A stretch of DNA of 64,000 bases from Liolophura sinensis. Lineage: Eukaryota; Mollusca; Polyplacophora; Chitonida; Chitonidae. Shown in pieces: positions 32,611-45,186 of this stretch. Under the pieces are notes generated by a model that saw nothing but the letters and a program-made list of their open reading frames with translations, was not told the DNA's origin and searched no databases. The stretch's first letter is position 1, and every line of letters begins with the position of its first letter. The stretch lies in NCBI RefSeq assembly GCF_032854445.1, contig NC_088304.1, positions 12,289,704 to 12,353,703 on the forward strand, read 5' to 3'. The position numbers were made by a program, and so were the translations under genes.

Positions 32611-32924
32611 CCAGAGATTCTGGACGCTCTGTCCATATTTACTTAAAAGAGAATTATACTTATTGTAAAAAGCGTTTGATGGAATAACATCCACACACAG
32701 TTTTAGCACAACAGAAAATTGTAAAGTTGACTGAAATCGTCATACAACACACAGAAAGTCATCGTAATAGCCAGTGATTATATTTTTATACATATTTTTT
32801 TGCATTTTCTAACAGGATACTGTGTACCGTCATTTTTGACGACCGACTTCTTCCTCAGTCACAGATATCATGGACAATTTGATCATACATTGAAGCTTAT
32901 AATTAGGTGCTTTTTTTAATTCTG

Positions 32925-33105
32925 GATTTATTTATTTATTTATTTATTTATTCATTTATTTATTTATTTATTCATTTGGAATATTAAGCGGCACTGAAGA
33001 ATATTTCACCACGGCGGTCAACATTATGGTGGCAGGAAACCGGTTAGAGCCTGGTGGAAACCCACGAATATCTTCAGGTTGTTCGGGATAGCTCCAGCGA
33101 CCGTT
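32925..33105 (-). mobile_element. SINE-A 3' half
   Basis: A long (TTTA)n stretch, then GCGGCACTGAAGAATATTTC, CATTATGGTGGCAGGAAACC and GAGCCTGGTGGAAACCCACG. Confidence 0.8.
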
Positions 33106-33719
33106 CTCGCCTGCAATTGAGCATGTTCTTTTTAACCCTATCCGCATTCCCCATGATACTAGGCGGCATTCAAACTTTCACTTTTAACCATTTTATCCAG
33201 CTGTTTCACCGAACAGTAAAGCATACAATAAAAGGCAAGTATTGAGGTCACAGTTGATCTATATTATGACTTCTGTGTTTGTGCCATTGCTCAGAAAATA
33301 TGTACAGTAATATGGAAAGTTATTTGTATATAAGCCTATGTATTCTTTAATTTATATATTTTCAGATGCATGTTGGCAGAAATATACTCGACGAAATATA
33401 GATCAACTATGACTTCAATACTTTTTCCATTGATTTTAAACATTTACTCTTAGAAGAATGCCTAACTGAGGCAAATTGAAAAGATTGGCCGGTTACGTTT
33501 GAACATTTGACAAAAATCACCCTGTCTTCGCTGCTCTAGTGTTATATGTACACTCGTTTCTGTAGTCTTTTCCTGGTAGAACTTGGGGCAGATAAAGATG
33601 AAGGTGACAGGGCGCTTTTTCAGACTTAGTATAATTCTCTAAGTAGGAGTCAAGGTACAGCTTGCGTAGGCAAGAGTTCTTCTCTCCTTGCGTCTATCCG
33701 GCATCATTTGAAATTGTTA

Positions 33720-33910
33720 ACTGCTTTTCTTTGCAGTGGTTCTGCCCTAATTTCGTACTTTTGTATAATTTCTTAGTTTTTGGGTCGTTTGTGTTAAACG
33801 TCGTTTTGGAAACTGGCCGTGTGATTATTGACTTGCAACGTCCAGTTTTGGTTGACGTCTGGTATATGAATGTCTTTCGACGCATAGAATTGTAATCTAC
33901 CAATCCGTAC
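33720..33910 (-). repeat. Dispersed repeat R1, copy 5
   Basis: The reverse strand reads ATACCAGACGTCAACCAAAA, GTCAATAATCACACGGCCAG, ACGACGTTTAACACAAACGA and CCCAAAAACTAAGAAATT. Confidence 0.75.
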
Positions 33911-33919
33911 AACAAACTT

Positions 33920-36010
33920 TCCGAAGCCTTAAACTCCTATGCAAACTTCATATAAAGCTGAGTTTTAGCAAAACGACACCCCAATATGCCATTATACGTT
34001 ACGATTTATTTTTGAAAACCTTTTTTCATATTTCTTTCCATGTACTCACGATCATTGCATTCGAAACAGTATTCCCTAACGATTTTACGTGAAGAATTCA
34101 CTAACATTGTTTTGTTTTACATATTTGGCAAGTCGTGTTGTTCAAATAGCCAGCTATTTTAAGGATTTCCACAGGTCTTTGTATCGCCATCAGTTGATCC
34201 AGGGGCAGGTAACTCTTGTTATACTACTTAGAGTCTAATGTGTCAAGTTATTTCAGTGGCAGAAGTTTCAAATGTAATTGGGATTTTATTACTTATTTCC
34301 CGTTCCCTGTTGTCGATTTTCTAATTTCATTCTGTCACAACAACTATCATGAAATGGACTCTACATCCATTCATCTGGCTTATTCAAACATTTACAGGCA
34401 GATTTTTAGTAGGCCCCTAAACTTTTAGCGACTGAAAACGTTTTGATTCTGTGTTCCACTGTTTATCCACTTTCCGTCGCCATAAAACCAGCCGAGATGT
34501 ATTCATCATTTATTGAATATATCTCTGAAAATCAACGTAAAAAAATTGGGGTATTCCTGTGCCAATAGGCACCAAAAGATAACACACTCGGACTACGAAA
34601 AATAATTTAGCGTTTAATGTAAAGTACTGGAGTTGAAAGCCGGCCACATCTACTCTATATTTTCTCCTTTTTTTTCCAAGACAAACCTCAAAAACTAAAT
34701 TATTAGGAATCTTCAAGCTCAAATGTCACCTAAACCTCACTCACTGGGGAAAACGGTATTCTCCTCAATGTTCTGACTATATTCCTTTCTGTCATCATAA
34801 AAACAAGATATAAACTGTAAAGTATTTCTTTTTCCCAAAACTGCCCTCAAAAACTAGATCGTTAAAGGATATATGAAAAGGTACTGTAAAACAAAGAGTA
34901 CGGTTTTAAGGGGAAGGAAAAAAGGATGCCAAAAATTGGACTTTTTTTCACTTTGAGGTATATTTTATATTTTTAAGCCTCCTCTATTTTATGCATATTT
35001 TCCATCTATGATTAGAAATATTCGGAAATGACTTCATCCATGAACGTACTGGGAACGCGGGACCAAGTTAGCGCCCCCAATGGGGTGACACCGATTTACC
35101 TCCCTAAAGGTCACCCTAGAGTAAGCTGTGCTTTGGTGGGACCTCCGAGAATGGCTTATGACAAGTTTCGGAGTTTCAGAAAAAGATTAATGGAGGCCCT
35201 CAGGGGACATTCGGATTGAATAGAGTCAACTTTCAGCAACTGAAAAATCTTTAACTAATCTTTTTTACCGGTGTTTATCTTCTTTCCGCTACCATAAGAC
35301 CAGCTCAGTGGCCTCTGATCGTATGTGGCTGTAGCTTCACTGGAAATTTTCAAAACGAGCAGTGCACATTAATCATGGCGCACCGGTACAAATTTATAAA
35401 TTTGCTGTATTACTGTTGACATTCAGTAGATGGGAAGAAGAAAGACGCCAGGTTCATGGAAACGGCAAATTTCGGGTTTATTTGACAAATTTCATCGACC
35501 CTGAGTAAAATGAGATCAAATCACCGACTGTATGAGACAGATCAACATGGGAATATTTATCTGCCCGACCTTGTGTTTTGATTGCTTTGGGAACAAATTT
35601 AAGGATTTTCACCAAAAAGGTGAGTCATATTTGCCGTCTATCTTAATACCTGGTTACGCACAATATCTTGCTGTAAAGTCAAAAAACAATTATAAAAGTA
35701 TCCCAGTTACGTTTTCTTTGTAACGGCATATTCTCATTTAAGCTCAGCGGTGATATTACTACTTGCGCAATGTTTCAAGAGACCCATGTGCTACGGTGGA
35801 TATCCCAGCTTGCGGGCCCAGTTTTCCAAAGAGCTGCATTGCTGAAGGAATATATCAATCGACAGATGCACACGCAATAAAAATAATCATCCATCGTCGT
35901 CAGTTTCCGTGTGTGGCTCGACGTATATGTATGTTCTATGTGACATTTCGCCAGAGTATAATTCATCCTGAACTAGAGCTGTGGTTCTGGTTGCATAAAG
36001 AGTAAGAGCA
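33920..36010. other. No gene recognised; one internal repeat pair
   Basis: 34440-34505 and 35235-35320 share GTTTATC-CTTTCCG-C-CCATAA-ACCAGC, suggesting two copies of a short interspersed repeat. Open frames at 35028-35219 and 34216-34428 have no recognisable family. Confidence 0.45.
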
Positions 36011-36011
36011 G

Positions 36012-36160
36012 AGCGGCGATGACAGTGTGATAGCTGGCAAATGGTCACACGTAACCGGTGAAATACTTGCTCTTGTCAATTTATCTCAGATAGGGTTTTA
36101 TTCTATCTGTTCATATAAATGCTTAAACAGTAGCAAATTACAAGCCCAACAAGGTAAAAA
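36012..36160 (+). repeat. Dispersed repeat R2, second copy
   Basis: Pairs with 12497-12650 (GTGATAGCTGGCAAATG, ACCGGTGAAATAC, TAAATGCTTAAACAGTAGCA). Confidence 0.7.
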
Positions 36161-36379
36161 AAATGCAGTGATCTTCATTACAATATATTAGACGTCACTG
36201 GTCTAGAATTACGTCATCTCTTCCGACAGTCACAATACGAGGACTATTTATTATCCAACTAGTGCTCTCTGGCTTGATCATCTCTGCTCAGTGCTCCAAG
36301 CCGGTCTAACGGAAGTTAGGACGTTCTCAACCGGTACAGACAGAACTCCAATCTTTCAAACTTTATTCCTAAAGAGCTA

Positions 36380-36500
36380 CGGTAAGAGGAGAATCTTTTT
36401 ACTTCGTAAGGTTAAGCTTTGTACGTTAAGAGGGTATGCTTTATACGCTAAGAGGTTAAGCTTTATACGGTAAGAGGATAAGCTTATCATAAGATGTTAA
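36380..36500. repeat. Short tandem array, about 26-bp unit
   Basis: Four degenerate units around GGTTAAGCTTTATACGGTAA followed by GAG. Confidence 0.8.
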
Positions 36501-36720
36501 GCCATAGCAGGCTAACCCAGTCGTAGTGTCACCGTTGTCAGTGCGTGCTGTTTTGCTTGCCTTAAAGGATACATGAAACGCTTTGGTTTTATTTCTCAAT
36601 GTACAGATTTTCATGAGTAATAACATATAACAATACACACAAATTTTCCAATTTTCACATTTAGGGGGGTTTTTTGTGGGGAGGGGGATTCATCAAAGTA
36701 CAGTTTTCTTAAGGCTCCAG

Positions 36721-36852
36721 GGGGTTGTTTCTCAAAGGGGTCGTAATGTTATGACGTCCTAATCACCATGACATCGCATACTGACGGCGTATGCGGCCAT
36801 GGTATTTACGACTGCCATAACGTTACGACCCCTTCGAGAAACAACCCCTAGC
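36721..36852. mobile_element. Foldback (MITE-like) element, about 130 bp
   Basis: Left GGGGTTGTTTCTCAAAGGGG, TCGTAATGTTATGACGTCCT. The right end read in reverse gives GGGGTTGTTTCTCGAAGGGG, TCGTAACGTTATGGCAGTCG. The inner part pairs around CATACTGACGGCGTATG, so almost the whole element folds into one hairpin. Confidence 0.85.
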
Positions 36853-36914
36853 GGTCAGTCCGGAAATTAAGTAGCTTGCAGAGGTGACGTCAACGATGAT
36901 CCGATTTTAAAAAG

Positions 36915-37225
36915 GGTGAGTGAGTGAGTGCTTGGGGTTTAATGTCATATTTATCAATTTTTCAGTCATATGACGACGAAGGAATCCTTAGAATGCATGC
37001 TTGTTGCAGGACGGATTTCCACCGCTCTTTTATATAGTAATGCTTCACTGAGACGCCTTACCGAAGGCAAGTAAGCCGCCCGCCCGAGCCATTATACTGA
37101 TACGGGTCAACCAGTAGTTGCCCTATCCCCTTCATGCTGAACGCCAAGCGAGGAAGATGCAACTTCCTCTCTTAAAGCCTTAGGTGTGACTCGGCCCAGG
37201 ATTGACCCTGGATCTACCGCTATCT
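36915..37225 (-). mobile_element. SINE-C, near full length
   Basis: Reverse orientation copy of the family at 5660-5970. It starts at the tail GAGTGCTTGGGGTTTAATGT and reads back through CCACCGCTCTTTTATATAGT, CTTACCGAAGGCAAGTAAGC and TTATACTGATACGGGTCAAC to ATTGACCCTGGATCTACC. Confidence 0.8.
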
Positions 37226-37724
37226 AAACTGACGATTTTAAAAAGGAAAAAACGACAAGCGGGACCTAAGAAGCCACGCAGAATCTGTGTACATGCCAAC
37301 TTGCCTACACTGTAGCGACACGGTTCACCGGGCTCGGGTCACTTTGCGGGCGTTCACCAAGTTCCGAGCAAGATCAACGATGATGTAATTTCCGAAAAAA
37401 ATCCGACCGTTGATGGAAAATATGCATAATATACACGGTATAATATACCAGGTATAAAAAATACCCCTAGAATTAAATTTTATAACAAAAACTCTGGAGA
37501 ATAATTTTGTTCGTTTGGCACAGACACATCATCTTTGTTTTATAGTTCCTTTTCATTTATCCTTTAATTCGTTCGAAAGGACCTGGTACGGTAAGGCGGA
37601 GAATCTGCCCTGAGAGAGGTACGATAAGAAAGTGCAAATTTCCAAAACCCCATCACAGCTCACTAAATTTACAAATCAAAAGTATAAAACTTCGTCGAAT
37701 CACTCATAAAATTCATATCGCCAT

Positions 37725-38010
37725 AAAAGAGATGGTAAGTAGCTGTAGCCAAAACTACATACCTTGTGGTGTAGACTGCTACACCCAAAAGTAGCTTTAG
37801 CCAAAACTACATACCTTGTAGTGTAGACTTCTATACCCAAAAGCACCTTTAATCAAAACTACATACCTTGTATGCTACACCTAAAAGTAGCTTTAGCCAA
37901 CACTACATATCTTGCAGTGTAGACGTCTACACGTAAAAGGGGTGTTAGCCAAAACTACATAGAGCCTACCTTGTAGTGTAGACTTCTACACCCAAAAGTG
38001 TTCTACTACA
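37725..38010. repeat. Minisatellite, about 52-bp unit, 5-6 copies
   Basis: The unit holds GCTTTAGCCAAAACTACATA, CCTTGTAGTGTAGACTTCTA and CACCCAAAAGTA. One unit is shortened at 37860-37890. Confidence 0.88.
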
Positions 38011-38559
38011 TTCCTGCCCTACACCAAACATATAGTATAGGCCTATGTATATCCATACTGAAATATAATGTAAGCTTTCACCGAAAGGTAGCGGAAGCCG
38101 ACATTGCAAATTGGACCAAACAGAAGAGCAGGCTAAGTTTAAAAGTATCTAATATCGAACTTGACAGATATTACAAAGAAGATTGATCCAGAAAGCCCCA
38201 CATTAAGTTCTTATATTGTGTATTCAAGAACTAAGAGCACTCGTTATGGAACACTAAAATTCCGTTGTAAGAGGAGACATAGCCAAACTGAAAAGAATTC
38301 AGTCATCTCAGCCCGGCTGCAATGAAATCCAGTGTCTGCAAGTGAAGACTGTAGGGAGAAACAGAGATAACAGATACACATAAGAAAGAGAGGAAGAATA
38401 CATATTGACCGCCATTGAATCGGTGAAAATTCTCGAATATTACTTAAAGAGCTACTTTGGTGTCAAAACATCTGTGTCTTAAAAGCAAGGTGAATTGAAA
38501 AAGACTGGGATAGTCTGAATTGCTTCCCTAAACTGTGAAAATATTGCAGTGAATTAAAA

Positions 38560-39345
38560 CCGATACTGTACATTTCGTCAGAGTATGCGGAAACAAGATA
38601 TTTCTGTCCCTTCCTCTACCTGGTGTGACGTCACCCACGAACATATGGCGTCATAAATCGCTTACGTATATCCACAAATTACGCTGCCCTTTCAAACGCT
38701 CTTGGCGTCATCCCGGCATAAATGCTTTACTCAACGTCACATCTGCCTGATTCGACGTTATACAGGGAATTTTGTCACGTCACATCAGGAAAATTTTACG
38801 GACACTGCCGAAGATTTTGTTTTTCAAGGAATGTTCACTTATATGGTTAAATAGTGTTATTCATCAAAATCCTATTGAAACATTGTGTTAGGCTTACTCC
38901 GTAGGATTTCTTGCACATCACCGTAATATTTTTACGCAATTTGTATTCTGACCAGAGTGGCACTTTAAAGTGCTATCTCTGTCCTAAGTAACGCTAGGCG
39001 GAAATATTAAAATGATATGAAGGATACCCCAGGGAACATAGTTAGATTACCGTTCAAAAAGATTTACAACCAATAGCACTATTTTACCCCTATAAGTCAA
39101 CAGTCCTCGAAAACAAAATCTTCGGCAAAAAGTTTCCGTAAACTTTTCATGTGAAGTGATAATATTCCTTATGTGACGATGAATCAGACAGATATGACAT
39201 CGAGTAACGTAGTTATGCTGGAATGACGTCATGTGCGTTTGAAAGTACGATGTACTTTGTTGCTATACATCAGCGATGGGTGATTTCAAGTGTTATTGCA
39301 TGACGTCAGACCAGGCAAAATAGCTTCAGACGTATTGAAACTCGA
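38560..39345. mobile_element. Foldback element, about 0.8 kb, arms about 300 bp
   Basis: The left arm (to about 38885) includes CCTTTCAAACGCTCTTGGCG, CTGCCTGATTCGACG and GCCGAAGATTTTGTTTTTCA. The right arm (from about 39050) read in reverse gives ACTTTCAAACGCACATGACG, CTGTCTGATTCATCG and GCCGAAGATTTTGTTTTCGA. The spacer is about 165 bp. No transposase is seen. Confidence 0.82.
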
Positions 39346-39364
39346 TTTTGGAATTATGTAATTT

Positions 39365-39560
39365 TGTATTTAATTGTTTATTTGTTTATTTATTTATTTT
39401 ATTTGACCGGACTTTTATACCGTACTCAAAAGTATTTCACTTATACGACCGTTTTCCGGCGTCATAATGACAATAATCGCTCCAAACCAGGGTGAAACCC
39501 ATAACCATCTATGGCTTCGTGCCAGACCTTCCCACCCACGACCAGAGAGGAAGCCACCAA
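39365..39560 (-). mobile_element. SINE-A 3' half
   Basis: TTGTTTATTTATTTATTTTA, ATACCGTACTCAAAAGTATT, CACTTATACGACCG, then a diverged body ending at GAGAGGAAGCC. Confidence 0.75.
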
Positions 39561-39729
39561 AGGTGTATTAGCAAGACGATAACCTCTACAATCTCTTCTA
39601 TTACATGCTAAAAGCATATAGCGGCAACTGATAGGACATTACATCACCATTATCATTACATGGCAAATGTTACCATTTGTAATATTTAACAGTAATATGG
39701 GTAGTTTTTTTACACAAATTTTAGTCAAA

Positions 39730-40130
39730 CTATTTAACAATTCAGATATGCGTATACCAGCCGTCAACCAACAAGGGCGTTCCCGGATAATCACAAGGCC
39801 AATTCCCAAAACGACGTTTAACACAAACTACTAAAGAACTAAGAAAATATATTAAGTACGAAAATAAGACGAATCAAAAAGACGCAGTCAACAGTTTTCA
39901 ATGATGTAGGAAAGATACAAGGTATGTTCTAGGCGACTAAGTGAAATCCGTATTCAATTGGTGTACCAGGCTAGAATATCAGCTGTAGATAACAAAATAT
40001 GTATCTCACTTGCGCTTTAGTTGCAACTGTTCATATACAAAGAGGTGATCTTATTCAACACGACGAATATACAGCCCCTAACATCTGGTTGAGCGGAATT
40101 ATACACAGTCATGATATAATCTCTTGAAAA
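39730..40130 (+). repeat. Dispersed repeat R1, copy 6 (long)
   Basis: ATACCAGCCGTCAACCAACA, GATAATCACAAGGCCAATTC, ACGACGTTTAACACAAACTA, GACGCAGTCAACAG, TTTAGTTGCAACTGTTCATA and GAGGTGATCTTATTCAACAC. The best preserved of the six copies. Confidence 0.82.
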
Positions 40131-40904
40131 AAACACCTGCTTTGGTTTGTCTCTAATGTGACATCAGTTTACAGCATGTTATGCAAGGCGAGGCTTGCAA
40201 ATTTAACGTGGTATGTTGCTATATCTAATTAAAGCAGCCTCGGTCATGGATGATCAACCTCTGGCGTATGTCAAGTGTAACGAGGTCACTGCCCTCCATG
40301 GTAGACCCTAGAGGCTAGCGAAAAGCCTGTGTCACCAGAAAGACGGAAATTACTGCAGCGCATTAAGATTCACAGTGAGTCATCTGTGACGTGCAATTCA
40401 TCCACAACGAGGCAGACTGTGGTTGTGTTTTCTCGAGCCCTACATTACTCTGCTATAACTGTAAGTTCTTCAAACCTCATCGTGACTTTTCACTTTCTCA
40501 TCAGGTAGGTCAGCGGTGATACTGATCCGCATTACGCTTATACTATCTTCAAGCTGCATGAAATTTTATATACGACTCTTAAAAATGTTATAAATCCAAC
40601 ATATTTTGGCAGTAGGGTAGTGAAGGAGAAAAAGCATTTATTTTGATAAATTAACAATTTCTAAAGTCTCGGAAATTAAGCACTTGACAATCAAATCTTT
40701 AGAAACGTTGGTAATTTAACACAGTCTTATGCCAAACTGACATTTTTTCGTATTTTGTTATTTAACGCCTATAATGCGGTGTTACCGTGAAACCGCATTA
40801 TAGTTGTTAAAAATCATGAATAATATAACGTTATCCTACAGCCTGCAAAGAAACATTGTAAGGATTTGTCACTCATATTTAACAATGCTTTTTAACGCTA
40901 ACAT

Positions 40905-41070
40905 CCTCTCCCGTCATACAAGGGAAGGTCTGCCAGCAACATGTGGATGGTCGTGGGTTTCCCCCGGGCTTTGCCCAGTTTCTGCCCACCATAATGCTGA
41001 CCGCATAATGGTATATGTGAAATATTCTTGAGTAGGGCGTGAAACATCAATCAAATAAATAAATAACACA
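40905..41070 (+). mobile_element. SINE-A 3' half
   Basis: GGAAGGTCTGCCAGCAACAT, CCCACCATAATGCTGACCGC, TTCTTGAGTAGGGCGTGAAA, then (AAAT)n. Confidence 0.85.
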
Positions 41071-41079
41071 AAATATCGC

Positions 41080-43940
41080 CATTTTATTATTTTCGTTTTT
41101 TTTGAGGCTACCGTAGCAACAAAAAATTCTCAGTTTCTCTCAAAACATAAGCCTGAATTGGGAGAGCAGACCCAGACAGAGTGGCTAGGCCCTTGCCTTT
41201 CAGTCGTACCGATAAATGTCCCACCCTCCGGAGATCAGAGGGGGTGCTTTTTTAAGATGTTGTATAACCGAAGCATCACAGTTCAAAAAGTCAGTTACCA
41301 AGTAGTCGTACTACGAGATAATGGATAGGGTGGCCATTTTATATTGATTTTAAGTAATCAGGCAGGAATTATTTCTATTCGCCGTGCCCGCACCTGTTTA
41401 TGCTATGACGTATATCCTTTACAGATTGTGATGATAAGTTTGTTAGTAAAACTGGTCATTGCGAATTTGACTTTGGATATTGTTTTACTGGTTCATGATC
41501 TGAAGTATGATTTGGCAACTGATTAAACTTAATTAGCCTCCAGGTATATGAAAAGAAATGGTTGTGACCCTATAGCTCTGATTCCATTCTAAGATTTCTA
41601 CATGTTCTTTTAAGCAACTTTCAAATAATTCAATAAATGAAATAAATGGGCAAGTTTTATATCCTTTTCTTCCATTTATGCGGGAACCCCAAGCACAAAC
41701 TCACTCTATTTATGTGGAGAACAAAGCAATAGTTACCATGACGCCTATACCGAAAACTTTTGTGCCTAAGAGAAGAATGAACTTTGCACCCCCAACGAAA
41801 CACATTTCACAAGAGACAATTGTGTTAAAATTCCACCGGGTTATTAAAATACTAGTACTCGAACAAAGAAGTTGCAGCACCCCTCCCTCGTCCCCCCCAC
41901 CCACCTCTCTCACAGGTGTTGCAGGTGAGAATGATCATCAATTGTGCGTGCATATCTCGACAATTTTCATGCATATAAAATAAGGATGACGTTTGCAATA
42001 AAAAAAAATTAAATAAAAACTTCTCACAAGCGAGAAAATTGCGATCAAATCGCAGGCCATGGAAAGCCATGAAAATAGTCCATAGTCTGTGAAGAGTTAA
42101 CTTTCACAGTTCATCAAAAGGGGAAAAAAACAAATAAAATGCACACAGCACAAAGAAGCTTGAACGCCACGTATGCAATATGCTGTATACATCGAAGGTT
42201 ATGCAGAGACGAGGCTTTCCCTCAGGCCGGGTTATCAGATGACAGAGACATTCGTGTGCTCGATGAACCCTGAATTTCTAATCAGTTGAGACTGTATAAT
42301 AGCGCATCTGTATAGTGGAATTAAATACCTGGATTCACTCCCACATGAATCTAGACAGAAACCCATATTTGCTCAGTCATATAGATACAGGTCATCCGAA
42401 ACGCCTCGTTTAACATTCACCTGTCTCATATACAGGCCTACGCACGCTGTTTTCTTTGTTCCTAGTACAATACACCGTTTCTTTATTTTCGTATATAATA
42501 ATTACCAGAGGAAAGGTTTCTTGATTCTAAATATAACTATATAAGTGGATATGTACATGTGTTCAAAAATACATCCCTCAGGATATAGATGTCCACATAA
42601 TAAACATGCTCCGACAAATACAGGTGTGTACATTTGGTACACACAAATGCTGCAGGTGGGTGCGTCATGCTGATAGCACAAGCACCGGTGCTTCCGCAGG
42701 AAAATCACCGCGCACGTGCGTGGTGTGAAGGCACCATTCACTAATCAAACACGCATGCACAAGATACATGAATCCGATAAACATAAAACTTTCATTTACG
42801 TAGGGTGAAGAATAAAAAGAAATAGGGGAAAGAGATTTGAAAAGAATACATAAATTAAACAAGCACTTGCGAAAGAACATCACCCTGTGTGTAGTTCGAC
42901 GCCAGAAGACTGTAACCCATAGGTATGCGTAAGATGCATAAGTGTGGTAGATATCAACAGATTGTAGCAAAGCTTTGGAAATGTCAAGCGATTTGAAAGA
43001 CTATAAAAGATCTAAAATATCGACGATGACAAATTTAGACATTGTGAAAGTTCTGTTCATCTTAGATAAGTGTTATGAGATTTGTTTGACTCTCTGCTGC
43101 CAAAATATAAAATTCAACACCACTTTTTATAACATTTATTTGGTTCTACAGTTAGAAAGTTTAGGACATTTACCGTGTATATTACTCACTGAGTAGAGCT
43201 TGACGGGGAACGGATATGAGCCCGGCAGGGTATCCTGTGCAGAATTGTTACTCGATGACGCGTCAGTACAGCTTTTGTCAGTGAATTCGTACAGGTTGTT
43301 TTTGTTTGTATTTTTAACCTGGATTACTGTGAGCAGTTACGCCCGGCTAACAGATGGCATTCTCACACACTAGGCCTACTCGATGACACAGCGCCGGGAC
43401 TAATTCACTTGACACTGACAGAGTCTTCACCTCGCATTCATTCATATTTCGAATTACCTTTCTTTAAATAGCATCTTTCACTGAAATTCATATTATCGAT
43501 TTTGTATTAACGTAAGAAACGTTTCATATAGTTTTGACAGCTGACTATAGAGGGCTTTTATGGTACGCTGTTTACTGCAGAAACCCCGCCTCAAACTCCG
43601 AACACCACAGCCTCTCCTCTGTGTTTATATAATGATGGAATGTAAGATTGAATTTATGTAAAACACCCTATCTAAGGAATGTAGACATGTCATTGTATAC
43701 CATAACTCACAAAATATACGTTTTTTGTGTCAAAATTTGTTGCCTATACCATTTGCATGCATTTTCTCTTCGTTAGTTCTTAGCGTCAATAATTGGTGAG
43801 CATACTGTTTGACCCACTCTTCAAGGGTACAGTATGAAAAGGAGATGCTAAGCACAAGAATTAGTGACATCATGTCTGCAGTCGTTAGGAAAAAATACCC
43901 CCCCACCCCCGGCCACTGCTTAAATCTGATTCAACACTTT
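41080..43940. other. No gene recognised
   Basis: 41160-41240 has a tRNA-like patch (AGAGTGGCTAGGCCCTTGCC) that may be a decayed SINE head. Open frames at 41678-41983, 42502-42741 and 42665-42970 show no family motif. Confidence 0.45.
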
Positions 43941-43949
43941 GACTATTTA

Positions 43950-44395
43950 AATTAGTTTACTTAGTGTCAGTATACTTGACTCCGTCAGGTGAGGAAAAAA
44001 GGCATAGGAAAAGTATTGCTCAGCCTAGTATCAGTATACTGTGACTCTCTAAGCTAGGAATGAGCCGACAGGCCAAATATTGCTCCGCTTAGTGTCCGTG
44101 TACTGTAACTCCGTGAGCTGAGCATAAGAGACCGGCCAAATATTGCTCCACTTCGTGTGTCAGTATACTGTGACTCTGTAAAGCTAAGCATAAAGTAAAG
44201 GCCAAATATTGCTCCACTCAGTGTCAGTGTACTTTGACTCCGTGAGCTGAGCATAAGGTGACCGGTAAAACATTGCTCCGCCTGCCCACATGCCAGTGTA
44301 CTTTGACTCCGTGGGCTGGGCATCATGGGGCAGTCCAAATATTGCTCCGCTTGTCCACATGTCAGTGTACTATGACTCCACGAAGCATGGTATTT
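43950..44395. repeat. Minisatellite, about 62-bp unit, 7 copies
   Basis: The unit holds GGCCAAATATTGCTCCGCTT, AGTGTCAGTGTACTGTGACT and CCGTGAGCTGAGCATAAG. Edge units are the most diverged. Confidence 0.9.
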
Positions 44396-44639
44396 AGTAT
44401 GCCCTAGGATCCAGCGCTAGGTACACTAAATTATAAGTAATAAAACAATATAAACCAAACACTTCGCGAGTTAATATGGAATGAGGGCAAAAATGGATTA
44501 ATACATTAATCAGTTCTTGAATCAAACATGCACGAATCACGGACCTAACAATATATTTCAAAATTAATACTGTATGATAAAACTAGTTTTTTCCTCGCTG
44601 TCAATTTTAATTATTAACTGTTTCCCATGGCTCTGTCCA

Positions 44640-44870
44640 GTTTCCTCCCACAATCATAGTGAGTTCAAGTCCAGCTAATGCTGGCTTTCTCTCTAGCCGT
44701 ACGTAGGAAGGTCTTCCTGCAACCTGGTCGTGGGTTTCCAGCGGATGGTCGTGGGTTTCCCCCGGATTATGCCCGGTTCCCTCCCACCATAATGCTGGCC
44801 GCCATCGTATACGTGAAATATTCTTCAGTGCGGCGGAAAACACCAATCAAGTAAATAAATAAATTATTAA
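44640..44870 (+). mobile_element. SINE-A with an internal short duplication
   Basis: Includes GAGTTCAAGTCCAGCTAATG, the body with TGGTCGTGGGTTTCC present twice (44727 and 44747), ATAATGCTGGCCGCCATCGT and (AAAT)n. The head is lost. Confidence 0.82.
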
Positions 44871-44984
44871 CTAGGCTATCTGTCAATCGATTAGTCAGTC
44901 ATTCAATTAATCAGTTATAATAAACTCGGGTTATACGCCAAGAAATATCATTTATCCTAACCCATCTGTTTTACAGGCAACAAA

Positions 44985-45186
44985 ATGGCTACTAACAACA
45001 TTGTTGGGCTCCTCGCAATTATCGGATGTTTGGCTGGCGTGAAAGCCTATCCCAATGGCCCTCCAGTAACGGTATGTACAACCATGACTCCCAGTCAACA
45101 ATCCCACGGCACAGCGCAGAATACAGCTTCTCCGTACACCGTGACCACAAACAAACCTACCTACATGCCCGGCGAGACGATTACCG
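44985..45186 (+). CDS. Reeler B exon 1
   Basis: ATG 8 bp after an acceptor (GTTTTACAG ending 44976); donor ACCG|GTAAGT. It encodes the signal peptide and the start of the Reeler domain up to YMPGETIT. 202 coding bp, as in Reeler A. An untranslated 5' exon must lie upstream. Confidence 0.9.

Noticed and set aside
35028-35219. 63-codon frame with codon-like composition (PKGHPRVSCALVGPPRMAYD)
   Set aside because: No family recognised, no convincing acceptor or donor at its ends. Possible exon of something unseen but not supportable.
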